Shown here piece after piece: positions 50,264 through 58,982 of a DNA stretch of 64,000 nt. The notes below the pieces were generated by a model. It worked only from the letters and a program-made list of their open reading frames with translations. It did no database searches and was not told where the DNA came from. A program made the position numbers and the translations under genes. The stretch's first letter is position 1, and each line of letters starts with the position of its first letter. The stretch comes from Acidobacteriota bacterium. GTDB taxonomy: Bacteria > Acidobacteriota > Terriglobia > Terriglobales > Acidobacteriaceae. The stretch is from assembly GCA_018268855.1 (NCBI GenBank), contig JAFDVR010000008.1:124001-188000 (forward strand), read 5' to 3'.

Positions 50264-51150
50264 AGAAGCGCGGCACGTTTGCTGCTTCGGCTGTTCTAAC
50301 GATCTGCATGCTGGCAGGCGCGCCTGCGTTTGCGCTGCACACCGGCGGTATGGGCCGCTCCCACAGCGCCTCTCGCAGTTATCTGGGCATTGATATCAGC
50401 GATATCAGTGATGCAGACGTCGCCACGCTGCACGTAAAGGACACACACGGCGCGCAGATCACACGTGTCGACCACGACGGCCCAGCAGGCAAAGCCGGTC
50501 TGCAGGTAAAGGATGTGGTGCTGCGCATCAACAACCAATTCATCGACAATGAAGAGCAGTGCCGTCGCGTGCTGCGCGAAATCCCCGCAGGCCGCAAAAT
50601 CACGATGCAGATCAGCCGTAACGGCCAAATCATCGATGTTTCTGCCACGCTGGCAAACCGGGCCGAGGTAGAGAAACGTGCGTGGGAACAGCATTTCACA
50701 GTGCCCGAGCCCGATCCCTCTCCAGCTTATCCCGCATCGGAATCACACAACCAGCCAGGCCTGGCCCGCAGTTTCATCGGCAACTATCTCACCTTCTCCG
50801 TCCCCTACACCGGCCTCACCGTAGACGCTGTCGGTCCGCAGCTCGCGGAGTTCTTCGGAGTGAAAGACGGCAAGGGCCTCCTCATCCACACTGTGGACGC
50901 CAACAGCCCAGCCGCTCTGGCAGGCATGCGCGCCGGCGATGTGGTGCTGCGCGCAAATGGCCGCATCATGGAATCCTCAGGCGATTGGAACAAAATCCTG
51001 CGGGACACGCGCGGCAAGTCCGTGGTCGTCACCTTTCTGCGCGAGAAACGCGAACAAACTGTCACCATCACTCCCGGCGGCAAGAAACGTAGCGCACTGG
51101 ATCATTCCCAGCCTTTTACCTGCGCTCTGCTGAACGGCTTCTCACTCTGA
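50260..51150 (+). CDS. exported protein with two PDZ domains and no protease domain
   Basis: 296 residues with a signal peptide (VLTICMLAGAPAFAL). PDZ 1 is around 40-130 (YLGIDISDISDADVATL, ITRVDHDGPAGKAGLQVKDVVLRINNQ). PDZ 2 is around 175-265 (YTGLTVDAVGPQLAEFFG, GLLIHTVDANSPAALAGMRAGDVVLRANGR). There is no Ser-His-Asp protease part, so unlike DegS or HtrA it cannot cut. It overlaps the anti-sigma gene by 4 nt and probably senses misfolded barrels or modulates the anti-sigma factor. That role is inferred. Confidence 0.85.
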   Translation: MKKRGTFAASAVLTICMLAGAPAFALHTGGMGRSHSASRSYLGIDISDISDADVATLHVKDTHGAQITRVDHDGPAGKAGLQVKDVVLRINNQFIDNEEQCRRVLREIPAGRKITMQISRNGQIIDVSATLANRAEVEKRAWEQHFTVPEPDPSPAYPASESHNQPGLARSFIGNYLTFSVPYTGLTVDAVGPQLAEFFGVKDGKGLLIHTVDANSPAALAGMRAGDVVLRANGRIMESSGDWNKILRDTRGKSVVVTFLREKREQTVTITPGGKKRSALDHSQPFTCALLNGFSL

Positions 51151-51198
51151 AACAGAAACTTACAGCCTCACATCTGTGCCTTCTATACTGAGCGACAG

Positions 51199-52653
51199 AT
51201 GGAGAAACAGCCTGCGCTTCCTTCGTTGACGAACTACCCGCTCGACAATGCATACGACGAGATGCTCGTGGATGCGGGAGACCTGCGTGCCCACTATCGT
51301 CCGCTCATGGAACACATCTCTGCGCTGCCCGCGCAAGAGCTGCAACGCAAAAAGCAGGCCGCCGATCTCTCCTTTCTCAACCAGGGCATCACCTTTACGG
51401 TTTACGGCCGGCATGAGAATACCGAACGCATTTTTCCCTACGACCTGCTTCCTCGCATCATCACCGCACAAGAATGGGATACCATCGAGCGCGGCCTCAC
51501 ACAACGCATCACCGCGCTCAACCTCTTTTTGAAAGACATCTACAACGACGGCCGCATTCTTGCCGACGATGTCGTACCGCGCGAGCTGGTCTACTCCTCC
51601 AAACAGTTCCGCCGCCACATGATCGGTATGCAGGTCCCGCGCAATGTGTACATCGCTGTTGTCGGTAGCGATCTTATCCGGCTTGAGAACGGCGAGTTTG
51701 TTGTACTGGAAGATAATCTTCGCGTGCCCAGTGGCGTGAGCTATATGTTGACCAACCGCCGCGTGATGAAAAGGATTTTCCCGCACCTCTTCCGCCGCTA
51801 CAATGTACGTCCTATTGAGGGATATACGCAGCAGCTCCTCGGCACATTACGCTCTCTCGCGCCTGAAGGCCGGCCCGAACCGAACCTCGTTCTGCTCTCG
51901 CCCGGCATCTTTAACTCCGCTTATTTTGAGCACGCATTCCTCGCGCGCCAGATGGGCATTGAGCTTGTCGAGGGCCGCGACCTCGTTGTACACGACAACA
52001 TTGTGTACATGCGTACAACAAGCGGTCTGCGGCGCGTGGATGTGATCTATCGGCGTGTAGACGACGATTTCATCGATCCTCTTATTTTTCGTCCTGATTC
52101 CATGCTCGGCGTCGCTGGCCTCTTCAATGCCTACCGCGCCGGCAACGTCACACTCGCCAACGCTTTCGGTACCGGCGTTGCCGATGACAAGGCGCTCTAT
52201 GCTTTTGTCCCCGCTATTATCAAGTACTACCTGAGCGAAGATCCCATCCTGAAGAACGTGGAAACCTTTCTCTGCTCGCGCGATAAAGAACGCCAACACG
52301 TCATGGAAAACCTCGACAAAATGGTTGTGAAAGCCGTCGGAGAAAGCGGCGGATACGGCATGTTGATCGGCCCGCAATCCACAACGCAGGAGCGGGAAGC
52401 GTTCAAGCGCAAGATCGAATCCGACCCGCGCAACTACATTGCGCAGCCCACCATCACCTTTTCCCGCGCTCCATGCCTCATCGGCGACAGCCTCGAACCG
52501 CGCCACGTCGATCTGCGGCCCTATGTGCTCTATGGCGATAAGGTCCGCATCGTCCCCGGAGGACTCACCCGCGTCGCACTCAACCGCGGCTCACTCGTTG
52601 TCAACTCGTCGCAAGGCGGCGGCAGCAAGGACACTTGGGTACTAAGCCACTAA
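51199..52653 (+). CDS. circularly permuted ATP-grasp type 2 protein
   Basis: 484 residues. The family pattern (formerly DUF404/DUF407) is clear: [96 protein letters not shown], and a nucleotide-binding region with [21 protein letters not shown]-grasp enzymes form amide or ester bonds with ATP. Genes of this family commonly neighbour alpha-E and transglutaminase-like genes, as here; the product is thought to be a peptide-like modification, not identified. Confidence 0.9.
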   Translation: MEKQPALPSLTNYPLDNAYDEMLVDAGDLRAHYRPLMEHISALPAQELQRKKQAADLSFLNQGITFTVYGRHENTERIFPYDLLPRIITAQEWDTIERGLTQRITALNLFLKDIYNDGRILADDVVPRELVYSSKQFRRHMIGMQVPRNVYIAVVGSDLIRLENGEFVVLEDNLRVPSGVSYMLTNRRVMKRIFPHLFRRYNVRPIEGYTQQLLGTLRSLAPEGRPEPNLVLLSPGIFNSAYFEHAFLARQMGIELVEGRDLVVHDNIVYMRTTSGLRRVDVIYRRVDDDFIDPLIFRPDSMLGVAGLFNAYRAGNVTLANAFGTGVADDKALYAFVPAIIKYYLSEDPILKNVETFLCSRDKERQHVMENLDKMVVKAVGESGGYGMLIGPQSTTQEREAFKRKIESDPRNYIAQPTITFSRAPCLIGDSLEPRHVDLRPYVLYGDKVRIVPGGLTRVALNRGSLVVNSSQGGGSKDTWVLSH

Positions 52654-52656
52654 TTT

Positions 52657-52679
52657 TGTAGTTACACATATGTAGTTAC
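52657..52679. repeat. direct repeat TGTAGTTAC x2, probable brnTA operator
   Basis: TGTAGTTAC occurs at 52657-52665 and 52671-52679, starting 14 nt apart, just before the brnT start. BrnA antitoxins repress their own operon, so this pair of direct repeats is a good operator candidate. The later TATAAT (52687-52692) overlaps the brnT start codon and is unlikely to be its -10 box. Confidence 0.5.
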
Positions 52680-52690
52680 GGATTGCTATA

Positions 52691-52996
52691 ATGAGAATTA
52701 AATTTGAATGGGACGAGCATAAAAACAAGAAGAACATCGTACAGCACGGCGTTCCATTTGAAATTGCTGAACTTGCATTCGACGATCCCTATTACGTACA
52801 AACTTTCGACCGCACAATGGAGTATGGCGAAGAACGCCTTCATTTGATTGGCAAAGTCGAAGAGATTGCCTTATTGCTAGTCGTACATACGTGGAAGGAG
52901 GAACAAAATGGCCAAATCTATGTTCGGATCATCTCAGCACGAGCTGCTGACAGGAAAGAAAAAACCATCTACAAAGCGCACCTCATACGTCGCTAA
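52691..52996 (+). CDS. brnT: BrnT-family toxin
   Basis: 101 residues. The BrnT pattern is present: FEWDEHKNKKNIVQHGVPFEIAELAFDDP, EERLHLIGKVEEIALLLVVHTWKE, YVRIISARAADRKEKTIYK. BrnT is a RelE-like ribonuclease that blocks translation when free of BrnA. The 3' end overlaps brnA by 89 nt. It is more AT-rich than its neighbours, which suggests recent arrival. Confidence 0.9.
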   Translation: MRIKFEWDEHKNKKNIVQHGVPFEIAELAFDDPYYVQTFDRTMEYGEERLHLIGKVEEIALLLVVHTWKEEQNGQIYVRIISARAADRKEKTIYKAHLIRR

Positions 52997-53297
52997 CAGT
53001 CGATTGACTGAGAAAGGCCGGAAACAATTGCTGGCCTTGAAAAATCGGAAAATCAACTATGAAGGAGCTCCCTCACTACCGGAAGCGATGTGGAAGGATG
53101 CTATTGGTAACCCTTTTGCGCGTCCGGTAAAAGAACAACTTACGGTACGTATAGATGCCACAGTTTTGCAATGGCTGAAAAAAGATGGATCGGGATATCA
53201 AACGAGACTCAATAAGGTGTTGACCGATGCGATGATGCGCGACTTGCGCAAATCCTCCAGGCAAACCCATCAGGAAAGTCGCCGAAAAGTATCTTAG
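52908..53297 (+). CDS. brnA: BrnA-family antitoxin
   Basis: 129 residues from the ATG at 52908, which follows GGAGG by 7 nt. The N-terminal half is basic and variable. The C-terminal part (PVKEQLTVRIDATVLQWLKKDGSGYQTRLNKVLTDAMMRDLRK) is a ribbon-helix-helix domain that binds DNA and the toxin. The strong ribosome site inside brnT supports the long overlap as real. An 8-nt gap separates it from the alpha-E gene. Confidence 0.88.
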   Translation: MAKSMFGSSQHELLTGKKKPSTKRTSYVANSRLTEKGRKQLLALKNRKINYEGAPSLPEAMWKDAIGNPFARPVKEQLTVRIDATVLQWLKKDGSGYQTRLNKVLTDAMMRDLRKSSRQTHQESRRKVS

Positions 53298-53304
53298 GAG
53301 GCGC

Positions 53305-54276
53305 ATGCTTTCACGCGTAGCTGACAGTCTCTATTGGATGAGCCGCTATCTGGAGCGCGCCGAGCACACCACACGTCTGCTCGACGTGAACCTGAACCTC
53401 ATGCTTGATGAGTCCTCCGTTTCATCAGACCGGCGCTGGCAACGCGTGTTGCAGGCGCTCGGTAACCCGCCAGACGTCCAGTGGAACGGCGATCCTATCC
53501 AACTCGCGCATACGCTTACGTTCAATAACAGCATTGCAAGCGTTCTATCTTCCATCGTCTCCGCGCGTGAAAACGCACACCACGTCCGCGAACAGATCTC
53601 CACGGAAATGTGGCAGCGCGTAAACAGCCTCTATCTCAACGTCACGCGCCCTGAGATGCAGGCGGAAGCACTCCGTTCCACAAGCGAAGCCCCCACGGAG
53701 TTTCTTGCGCAGGTCATGGAAGGCGTCCACCAGTTCCAGGGCGTTACAGATTCCACCATGAGTCACGGCGAAGGCTGGCAGTTCATCCAGGTAGGCCGTT
53801 ACATCGAGCGCGCCACAGCTACAGCCATGCTGCTGGAGGCATATCAGCCAGAACTCTGGCATAAAGAAGAGCGTCTGCCTGAAACCAACGATTACCTTGA
53901 ATGGATGGGCCTTCTACGTAGCGCCACAGCCTTCGAGGCGTACTGCAAGGTCTACACCGCCGACCTCACACCCGAGTGGATCCTCGAGTTCCTCCTGCTC
54001 GATGCCGAGTTCCCTCACTCGCTGCGCTTCTCCATCGATTCCATGCAGCACGCGCTTGATGCCATCCAGGATGTGAGCGGAGGCACCCGCGCCGAAAACC
54101 TCAGCCGCATCAGCGGACGCCTCGGCGCCACGCTCTCCTATGCCAGCGTGACAGAAATCCTTCAGGGCAATGTCATTTCCTATCTGCGCGATATTCAGCG
54201 GCAATGCCGCGACATCCATAACGCCATCTTCGAGCTCTACGTCGATTACTCCATCCAGACGGCGCTTGCAGGCTGA
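53305..54276 (+). CDS. alpha-E domain protein
   Basis: 323 residues, all helical, beginning MLSRVADSLYWMSRYLERAEHTTRLLDVNLNLML, the alpha-E (DUF403) signature. Later blocks GEGWQFIQVGRYIERATATAMLLEAY and FLLLDAEFPHSLRFSI confirm it. The family is found next to ATP-grasp and transglutaminase-like genes and probably works with them; the reaction is not known. Here brnTA lies between it and the ATP-grasp gene. AGGAGG precedes its start. Confidence 0.92.
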   Translation: MLSRVADSLYWMSRYLERAEHTTRLLDVNLNLMLDESSVSSDRRWQRVLQALGNPPDVQWNGDPIQLAHTLTFNNSIASVLSSIVSARENAHHVREQISTEMWQRVNSLYLNVTRPEMQAEALRSTSEAPTEFLAQVMEGVHQFQGVTDSTMSHGEGWQFIQVGRYIERATATAMLLEAYQPELWHKEERLPETNDYLEWMGLLRSATAFEAYCKVYTADLTPEWILEFLLLDAEFPHSLRFSIDSMQHALDAIQDVSGGTRAENLSRISGRLGATLSYASVTEILQGNVISYLRDIQRQCRDIHNAIFELYVDYSIQTALAG

Positions 54277-54288
54277 GGAGACGAACGC

Positions 54289-55281
54289 ATGTACTACACC
54301 GTCCGGCATCTTACAAAATTCGTCTACTCCAATGCCATCAGCGAGAGCATTATGGAAACGCGCATGCATCCGCGCAGCGATGAGATGCAGCGCTGCCTTA
54401 CATTTCATCTCTCCGTCTCACCGCGCTGCCGCGTCTTTTCCTATCGCGATCACCTTGGCAACCAGGTCCACCACTTCGACATTCCCGGAGCGCACGAGCA
54501 GCTCGTCATCATCGCCGAATCGCTCGTGGAGATGCAGGAACACGCACCCGTTCCAAGCTTTCTCGCGCCCGACGCATGGGAAGAGATCGATGCCATGGTA
54601 CATGAAGGGGACTACTGGGAGATGCTCCTCCCCAGCCGCTTCACCGAACCGACAGCAGCATTGGAACAACTCGCAGACAAGCTCGACGTACGCCGCCGCG
54701 ATGATCCCCTGCTCGTGCTGCATCAACTCAACGAGCAGCTCTATCACTACTTCGAATACGTGCCGAATGCCACCGAAGTCGACTCCCCCATCAATGTCGC
54801 TCTGCAAAATAAGGCAGGTGTCTGTCAGGATTTTGCGCATATCATGATTGCGCTTGTGCGTTCACATTTACGAATTCCATGCCGCTATGTCAGCGGTTAT
54901 CTCTATCATGGGCGGCTCGATCACGACCGCTCCACCAGTTCCGCTACGCACGCATGGATAGAGGCATTAGTGCCGCACTTCGGCTGGGTGGGCTTCGACC
55001 CTACCAACTTTCTCATTGCTGGCGATCGCCACATCCGCACCGCCATCGGCCGCGACTACGCTGACGTTCCGCCCACGCACGGCATCTTCCGCGGACGCGC
55101 TGCGACCGATCTTTCCGTAGCCGTGCATGTAGAACCTAGCGAAGGCGCGCCACACCTGGACCGCGAACTTCCCGTGCCCGGCGATTGGTCTACGCTCGTA
55201 GAAAAAGCCACGAAACCACCCGAACCGCCGGTTATCGCTGCCCATGCGCGCCAACTTCAGCAGGAGCAACAACAGCAGTGA
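54289..55281 (+). CDS. transglutaminase-like family protein
   Basis: 330 residues. The N-terminal bacterial transglutaminase-like domain (YYTVRHLTKFVYSNAISESIMETRMHPR) is followed by the papain-like core: Cys near residue 180 in GVCQDFAHIMIALVRSHLRIPCRYVSGYL, His in THAWIEALVPHFGWVGFDPTN, and the Asp in the latter. It may cleave or cross-link amides, probably on the same substrate as the ATP-grasp enzyme. It follows the alpha-E gene by 12 nt. Confidence 0.92.
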   Translation: MYYTVRHLTKFVYSNAISESIMETRMHPRSDEMQRCLTFHLSVSPRCRVFSYRDHLGNQVHHFDIPGAHEQLVIIAESLVEMQEHAPVPSFLAPDAWEEIDAMVHEGDYWEMLLPSRFTEPTAALEQLADKLDVRRRDDPLLVLHQLNEQLYHYFEYVPNATEVDSPINVALQNKAGVCQDFAHIMIALVRSHLRIPCRYVSGYLYHGRLDHDRSTSSATHAWIEALVPHFGWVGFDPTNFLIAGDRHIRTAIGRDYADVPPTHGIFRGRAATDLSVAVHVEPSEGAPHLDRELPVPGDWSTLVEKATKPPEPPVIAAHARQLQQEQQQQ

Positions 55282-55284
55282 GAA

Positions 55285-55908
55285 CTACTTTGCCGAATCC
55301 ACAACGGTGAAATCGTACAACGTATCCGCAAACAGCAGCTTGTCTTTCGGCACAAATGCGATGGCATATTCACGCGGTTCGAGTGGCGACTCCGGCGTGA
55401 TCTTCAACCATCCGCTGTCGCCCACATCTTCCTTTTTTATGGCCACTTCATCGATCACGCGTTTATTGCTTCCGCCGAATATGTTACGAGAAAACTCCGC
55501 CGCTACACGCGTATTCTTCTTTCCATTCCATAGACGTAGAAGCGCCACGCGGCTGCGCATTGTCTCTGCATCCGATCCCGATAGCCGAAGATAAAACACC
55601 GGCATCTTCGTGTGGATAGAGCGTTCCGATGTAGAGTTCGCGATCTCCACCGTAAAGTGCGGACCTGAATAGACCATGCTGCGTGCGAAATTGCTGCCGG
55701 CATGAGTATTGCTCAAAATTTCTGTTGCATGCAGCGCTACAAGAGAGGGCTTATCGTCATTCTTGTCGAGCGCGTACAACAAGCCCCCACTCGGCAGCGA
55801 TACACCGGGTGCGACTTCGGGCGAAGACGGAGCTGTTTGGGCAGGCGAAAAGAAGGTGACCAATGCGAGCGCCGCACAGGCACAGAAGGCAGGAAGAGAA
55901 ATTCGCAT
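55285..55908 (-). CDS. exported protein of unknown function
   Basis: 207 residues with a signal peptide (FCACAALALVTFFSPAQ). The mature region has many strands (FTVEIANSTSERSIHTKMPVFYLRLSG, RVALLRLWNGKKNTRVAAEF, DSGWLKITPESPLEPREYAIAFVP) and ends DFTVVDSAK. No family is recognised. It converges on the transglutaminase-like gene. Confidence 0.7.
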   Translation of the reverse strand: MRISLPAFCACAALALVTFFSPAQTAPSSPEVAPGVSLPSGGLLYALDKNDDKPSLVALHATEILSNTHAGSNFARSMVYSGPHFTVEIANSTSERSIHTKMPVFYLRLSGSDAETMRSRVALLRLWNGKKNTRVAAEFSRNIFGGSNKRVIDEVAIKKEDVGDSGWLKITPESPLEPREYAIAFVPKDKLLFADTLYDFTVVDSAK

Positions 55909-55944
55909 GGCAGAGAGCGTACCACGCCAGACAAATACAAATCT

Positions 55945-56685
55945 CTACGTATTCGTCTTCTTGAAAATGCTCTCCGGCACCGCGCGAACAATGGCCATGA
56001 TGATACGCCACTTACCGGGAACGTAAACCTCATCGCGTCTACTGTCGATTGCACGCGCAATATTCTTTCCCACAGTTGAGACGTCTGCAAACTTCTCGTT
56101 GCCTTCCATTCCTGCCGTCATCGGTGTCTTTACCGGCCCTGGCTTGATCGTTACCACGCTCACACCTTCACGGTCCACGCGATTGCGCAACCCACCCAAA
56201 AATGCCGAGATGCCTGCTTTCGACGATCCATACACGTAATTGGACTTGCGACCACGATCACCCGCAACTGACGACAGCACCGCCAACGTGCCATGCTTCT
56301 GCTTCACGCAGAAGTTCGCCAGCCATGTCAGCAACGACACAGGCGAAACAAAGTTCGTATGCAGAATCGCCTCCGCCGCAATCGCATCACGCTCCGCCTC
56401 AGCCTGATCGCCCAGTACACCATGTGCAAGATAAGCGATATCCAAACCACCGAGCGCAGTTACTGCCTCGGCCAATAACTGCGGATGCAGGTCCAGATCA
56501 TCCAGATCGGCGACCTTCGTTTCTACAAACGATGCGCCGCGCGTCTTTAAATCGGCACCCACGGTCGCCAACTTCTCTGCATTACGAGCAACAAGATACA
56601 GGCTGTCGCCACGCTTGGCCCACACACGCGCCGTGTGTTCCGCAATGCTTGACGTTGCTCCCAATACAAGAATCTTCTTTGCCAT
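55945..56685 (-). CDS. short-chain dehydrogenase, DprE2-like
   Basis: 246 residues. SDR signs: KILVLGATSSIAEHTARVWAKRGDSLYLVARN with the NAD loop, AYLAHGVLG, the active-site Ser in LAVLSSVAGDRGRKSNYVYGSSKAG with Tyr and Lys, and IKPGPVKTPMT. The C-terminal membrane-associated stretch (VYVPGKWRIIMAIVRAVPESIF) is as in DprE2. Together with the upstream FAD enzyme it would turn a polyprenyl-phosphate ribose into arabinose via a 2-keto form, by analogy with mycobacteria. The substrate here is unproven. Confidence 0.82.
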   Translation of the reverse strand: MAKKILVLGATSSIAEHTARVWAKRGDSLYLVARNAEKLATVGADLKTRGASFVETKVADLDDLDLHPQLLAEAVTALGGLDIAYLAHGVLGDQAEAERDAIAAEAILHTNFVSPVSLLTWLANFCVKQKHGTLAVLSSVAGDRGRKSNYVYGSSKAGISAFLGGLRNRVDREGVSVVTIKPGPVKTPMTAGMEGNEKFADVSTVGKNIARAIDSRRDEVYVPGKWRIIMAIVRAVPESIFKKTNT

Positions 56686-56711
56686 GCGCAGTTATGCCTC
56701 TTTCGAAAAAA

Positions 56712-58097
56712 TCAAATCGTCACGCGTTCCCAAAAACCCGATGTCAAAAGCGGATCTTTGTACTTCGCAAACTCCTGCCATTGCGGATAACTCGTCTGAA
56801 ATTGCCCGGAAGTCATGCGAGCATCCTTCGCCGGATACAGTTTGCCGCCAAATTCAAGCGTCATGTCGGCCAACCGATCAAACAACGGAAAGCTCTTTCC
56901 CGGCTTGATCGGAAAATCCAGCGCCAGTGTCACGCCAGGTTGGGGAAAACTCATCATGCCGGGCGAAGGCACATCTCCAAACACCTTCAGCACTGCAAGA
57001 AAACTTGCTAACCCGGACTTCGCCACCGCTTCCATAATTGCAATTGTGCCCTCACGCGCATGCGCCCACGGAATCGCATATTGAAACTGCAACAACCCGC
57101 GTTTGCCATACATGCGGTTCCACTTCAACACCGCATCCAGCGGATAGAAGAACGGCTCATAGTCCTGCAACGCACGCACCCGTCGCTTGATCTGTTTGTG
57201 AAAGAAAACTGTATTGAACGCCTTCACCGAATACTGGTTCAGTGCAAATCCCGGCAGATTGAACGGAAACACCAGCTTCGGCTCCGGCGATTCGTGCAAC
57301 TCATCCGGCATGACCGAGTGTTCGCCCAACATAAACACGCCGCGCGCAAAGTTCTTCCCCGTTGATGCGCAGTCCACCCATGAAACGGTGTACTCCACGT
57401 TCTTGTACTGCTCCGTCAGCGCAAGAAACTCATCCACTCCGTGAAACTGAATGCCCTGATAATCAATCAGCCGTGAGACGATCTTTTTCAGCCGCAACTG
57501 CGCCCACGTAATCACGCCCGTCAAGCCCATGCCGCCGATCGTCGCTGCATACCAATCCGCATTCTGCGTTGGCGAACACAGCATCCGCGTTCCATCCGAT
57601 CGCACCAGCTCAAACATCGGCACATGATTACCAAACGTTCCAGCCACATGATGATTTTTTCCGTGGATATCGTTCGCAATCGCGCCCGCAATTGTCACAT
57701 ACTTCGTGCCCGGAGTCACCGGCAGAAACCATCCGCGCGGCACGGCAAAATCGAGAATCTGAGCCAGCGTCACGCCGGCCTCGCAGGTCAACACGCCCGT
57801 CTGCTCATCAAAATGCAACAGACGGTCCAGCCCCGTCATCACCAGCAGGTGCCCGTCACGCAGCAGGCCTACATCGCCATACGACCGCCCCATGCCCACT
57901 GGCAACGCGCCCGTCGGCATGTTGTCATGCTCTTCCACCACACGCGGAAAATCCGATTGCCATGCCAGCGGCACCAGCTTCGCAGGAAAACGCGGATACC
58001 GCCCCCACGATTCAAAAGGAACAGGGCCATCATGGTTGTCGTTTTCTGTAGTGCGCTGGAATAACAGCGGAGTTTCGACCGTCTCAGGCATCTCCAT
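56712..58097 (-). CDS. FAD-linked oxidoreductase, DprE1-like
   Basis: About 461 residues from the ATG at 58097 (or the ATG at 58091); the frame is open to a TTG at 58136. FAD-binding domain: FESWGRYPRFP, LPVGMGRSYGDVGLL, LTCEAGVTLAQILDFAVPRGWFLPVTPGTKYVTIAGAIANDIHGKNHH. The His in NDIHGKNHH may carry the covalent or close FAD link. C-terminal: FQYAIPWAHA, LDFPIKPGK and the DARM segment. It precedes the DprE2-like gene by 26 nt on the same strand. Start codons lie within a 45-nt palindrome. Confidence 0.85.
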   Translation of the reverse strand: MEMPETVETPLLFQRTTENDNHDGPVPFESWGRYPRFPAKLVPLAWQSDFPRVVEEHDNMPTGALPVGMGRSYGDVGLLRDGHLLVMTGLDRLLHFDEQTGVLTCEAGVTLAQILDFAVPRGWFLPVTPGTKYVTIAGAIANDIHGKNHHVAGTFGNHVPMFELVRSDGTRMLCSPTQNADWYAATIGGMGLTGVITWAQLRLKKIVSRLIDYQGIQFHGVDEFLALTEQYKNVEYTVSWVDCASTGKNFARGVFMLGEHSVMPDELHESPEPKLVFPFNLPGFALNQYSVKAFNTVFFHKQIKRRVRALQDYEPFFYPLDAVLKWNRMYGKRGLLQFQYAIPWAHAREGTIAIMEAVAKSGLASFLAVLKVFGDVPSPGMMSFPQPGVTLALDFPIKPGKSFPLFDRLADMTLEFGGKLYPAKDARMTSGQFQTSYPQWQEFAKYKDPLLTSGFWERVTI

Positions 58098-58125
58098 CAG
58101 GATATCTGATGCAGATGCCTGAGAC
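58081..58125. promoter_or_regulatory. 45-nt near-perfect palindrome over the DprE1-like start codons
   Basis: Outer arms GTCTCAGGCATCT (58081-58093) and its exact complement (58113-58125); then a C-C mismatch; then CATCAG (58095-58100) and CTGATG (58106-58111); loop of 5 nt. This gives 19 Watson-Crick pairs with one mismatch. Both candidate ATGs (58097 and 58091, minus strand) are in the 3' arm of the mRNA hairpin. No T-run follows on either strand, so it is not a simple terminator. Confidence 0.75.
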
Positions 58126-58157
58126 CTGTTCTGCAAGCCAGTCAGCGTGGTTGTTTC

Positions 58158-58505
58158 TCAGCGAATCTCTAGCGCCTGCAGCGCCGCAGCCCACGCGCTA
58201 CGGCGCTCCTTCAACGTGTCCTCCAGCGAAAGCTCAGGGATATCTTCAGGCAGCGTCTCCACCACTTCATACAAGAACGCCTGTTCTCCATGCTGCTTCC
58301 ACGCCGATTGCAGCGACGCAATCCGGAAGTTGCCGTGGTTCAACTGGAACCAGATGCTGTTCTTCTGTGCGCCAAGGTTCTTTGACGAGCCCACCCACTT
58401 TTCTCCGGTAACCGAGCAGATCACCGAAAAGATGCCGCGCGGCACCGCCGCCTCCTTGAACGCTCGCGCTGCATTTTTTCTGTCTATCTTCGACGAATTC
58501 GACAT
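58158..58505 (-). CDS. GIY-YIG family protein
   Basis: 115 residues. It matches the GIY-YIG nuclease fold loosely: GIFSVICSVTGEKWVGSSKN in place of GIYxIxNxxxxKxYIGSS, and a later AWKQHGEQAFLYEVVETL. The middle (FQLNHGNFRIASLQSAWKQHG) resembles the family's conserved helices. The key Tyr residues are replaced by Phe and Val, so nuclease activity is doubtful. It lies 24 nt before the DprE1-like gene's open frame. Confidence 0.68.
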   Translation of the reverse strand: MSNSSKIDRKNAARAFKEAAVPRGIFSVICSVTGEKWVGSSKNLGAQKNSIWFQLNHGNFRIASLQSAWKQHGEQAFLYEVVETLPEDIPELSLEDTLKERRSAWAAALQALEIR

Positions 58506-58552
58506 GATTCTCCGTATTTGTTGCGAAATTCCTATGTATTTTGAAGGGCAAA

Positions 58553-58584
58553 AACAAGGGCGCGGCCGAAGCCGCGCCCTTGTT
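58553..58584 (-). terminator. intrinsic terminator after rplT
   Basis: AACAAGGGCGCGGC and its exact complement form a 14-bp stem (58571-58584 with 58553-58566 read on the minus strand) closed by a UUCG tetraloop in RNA. TTTTTGCCC follows on the minus strand. It lies 15 nt after the rplT stop. Confidence 0.9.
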
Positions 58585-58598
58585 GAAACGTCGCTGTC

Positions 58599-58982
58599 TT
58601 ATGCAGCAGCGCGCGCGCTCTTCGCCTTGTCGTTGGCACCCTTGGCCGCAACGGCCAGGGCAGCAAAACCCGCAGCATCATTCACGGCAATGTCAGCCAG
58701 AACCTTGCGGTCCAGTTCCACGCCAGCCTTCTTCAGACCGGAAATAAAGGTGGAGTACGACATGCCGTTCAGACGGCATGCAGCGTTGATGCGCACGATC
58801 CAGAGCGAACGGAACTGGCGCTTCTTCTGCTTACGGCCGATATAGGCGAACTTCAGTCCGCGCTCAACCGCTTCCTGCGCTGCCTGGTACAGCTTGGATT
58901 TTGTGAGGAAATATCCGCTTGCGCGCTTCAGGATCTTTTTGCGGCGATCCGACCGTTTTGTTCCACGTTTTACGCGTGGCAT
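58599..58982 (-). CDS. rplT: 50S ribosomal protein L20
   Basis: 127 residues. Unmistakable L20: [77 protein letters not shown]. It binds 23S rRNA early in 50S assembly. The last 20 residues are an Ala/Lys tail. AAAAGGAG precedes the ATG. It follows rpmI after a longer than usual gap. Confidence 0.97.
   Translation of the reverse strand: MPRVKRGTKRSDRRKKILKRASGYFLTKSKLYQAAQEAVERGLKFAYIGRKQKKRQFRSLWIVRINAACRLNGMSYSTFISGLKKAGVELDRKVLADIAVNDAAGFAALAVAAKGANDKAKSARAAA

Noticed and set aside
52687-52692. TATAAT as the brnT -10 promoter box
   Set aside because: It overlaps the brnT start codon, so transcription would begin inside the gene. The match is probably chance.
56202-57011. A 269-codon plus-strand frame opposite the DprE2/DprE1-like genes
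   Set aside because: Pro/His/Arg-rich shadow with no motif or ribosome site, antisense to two clear enzymes.
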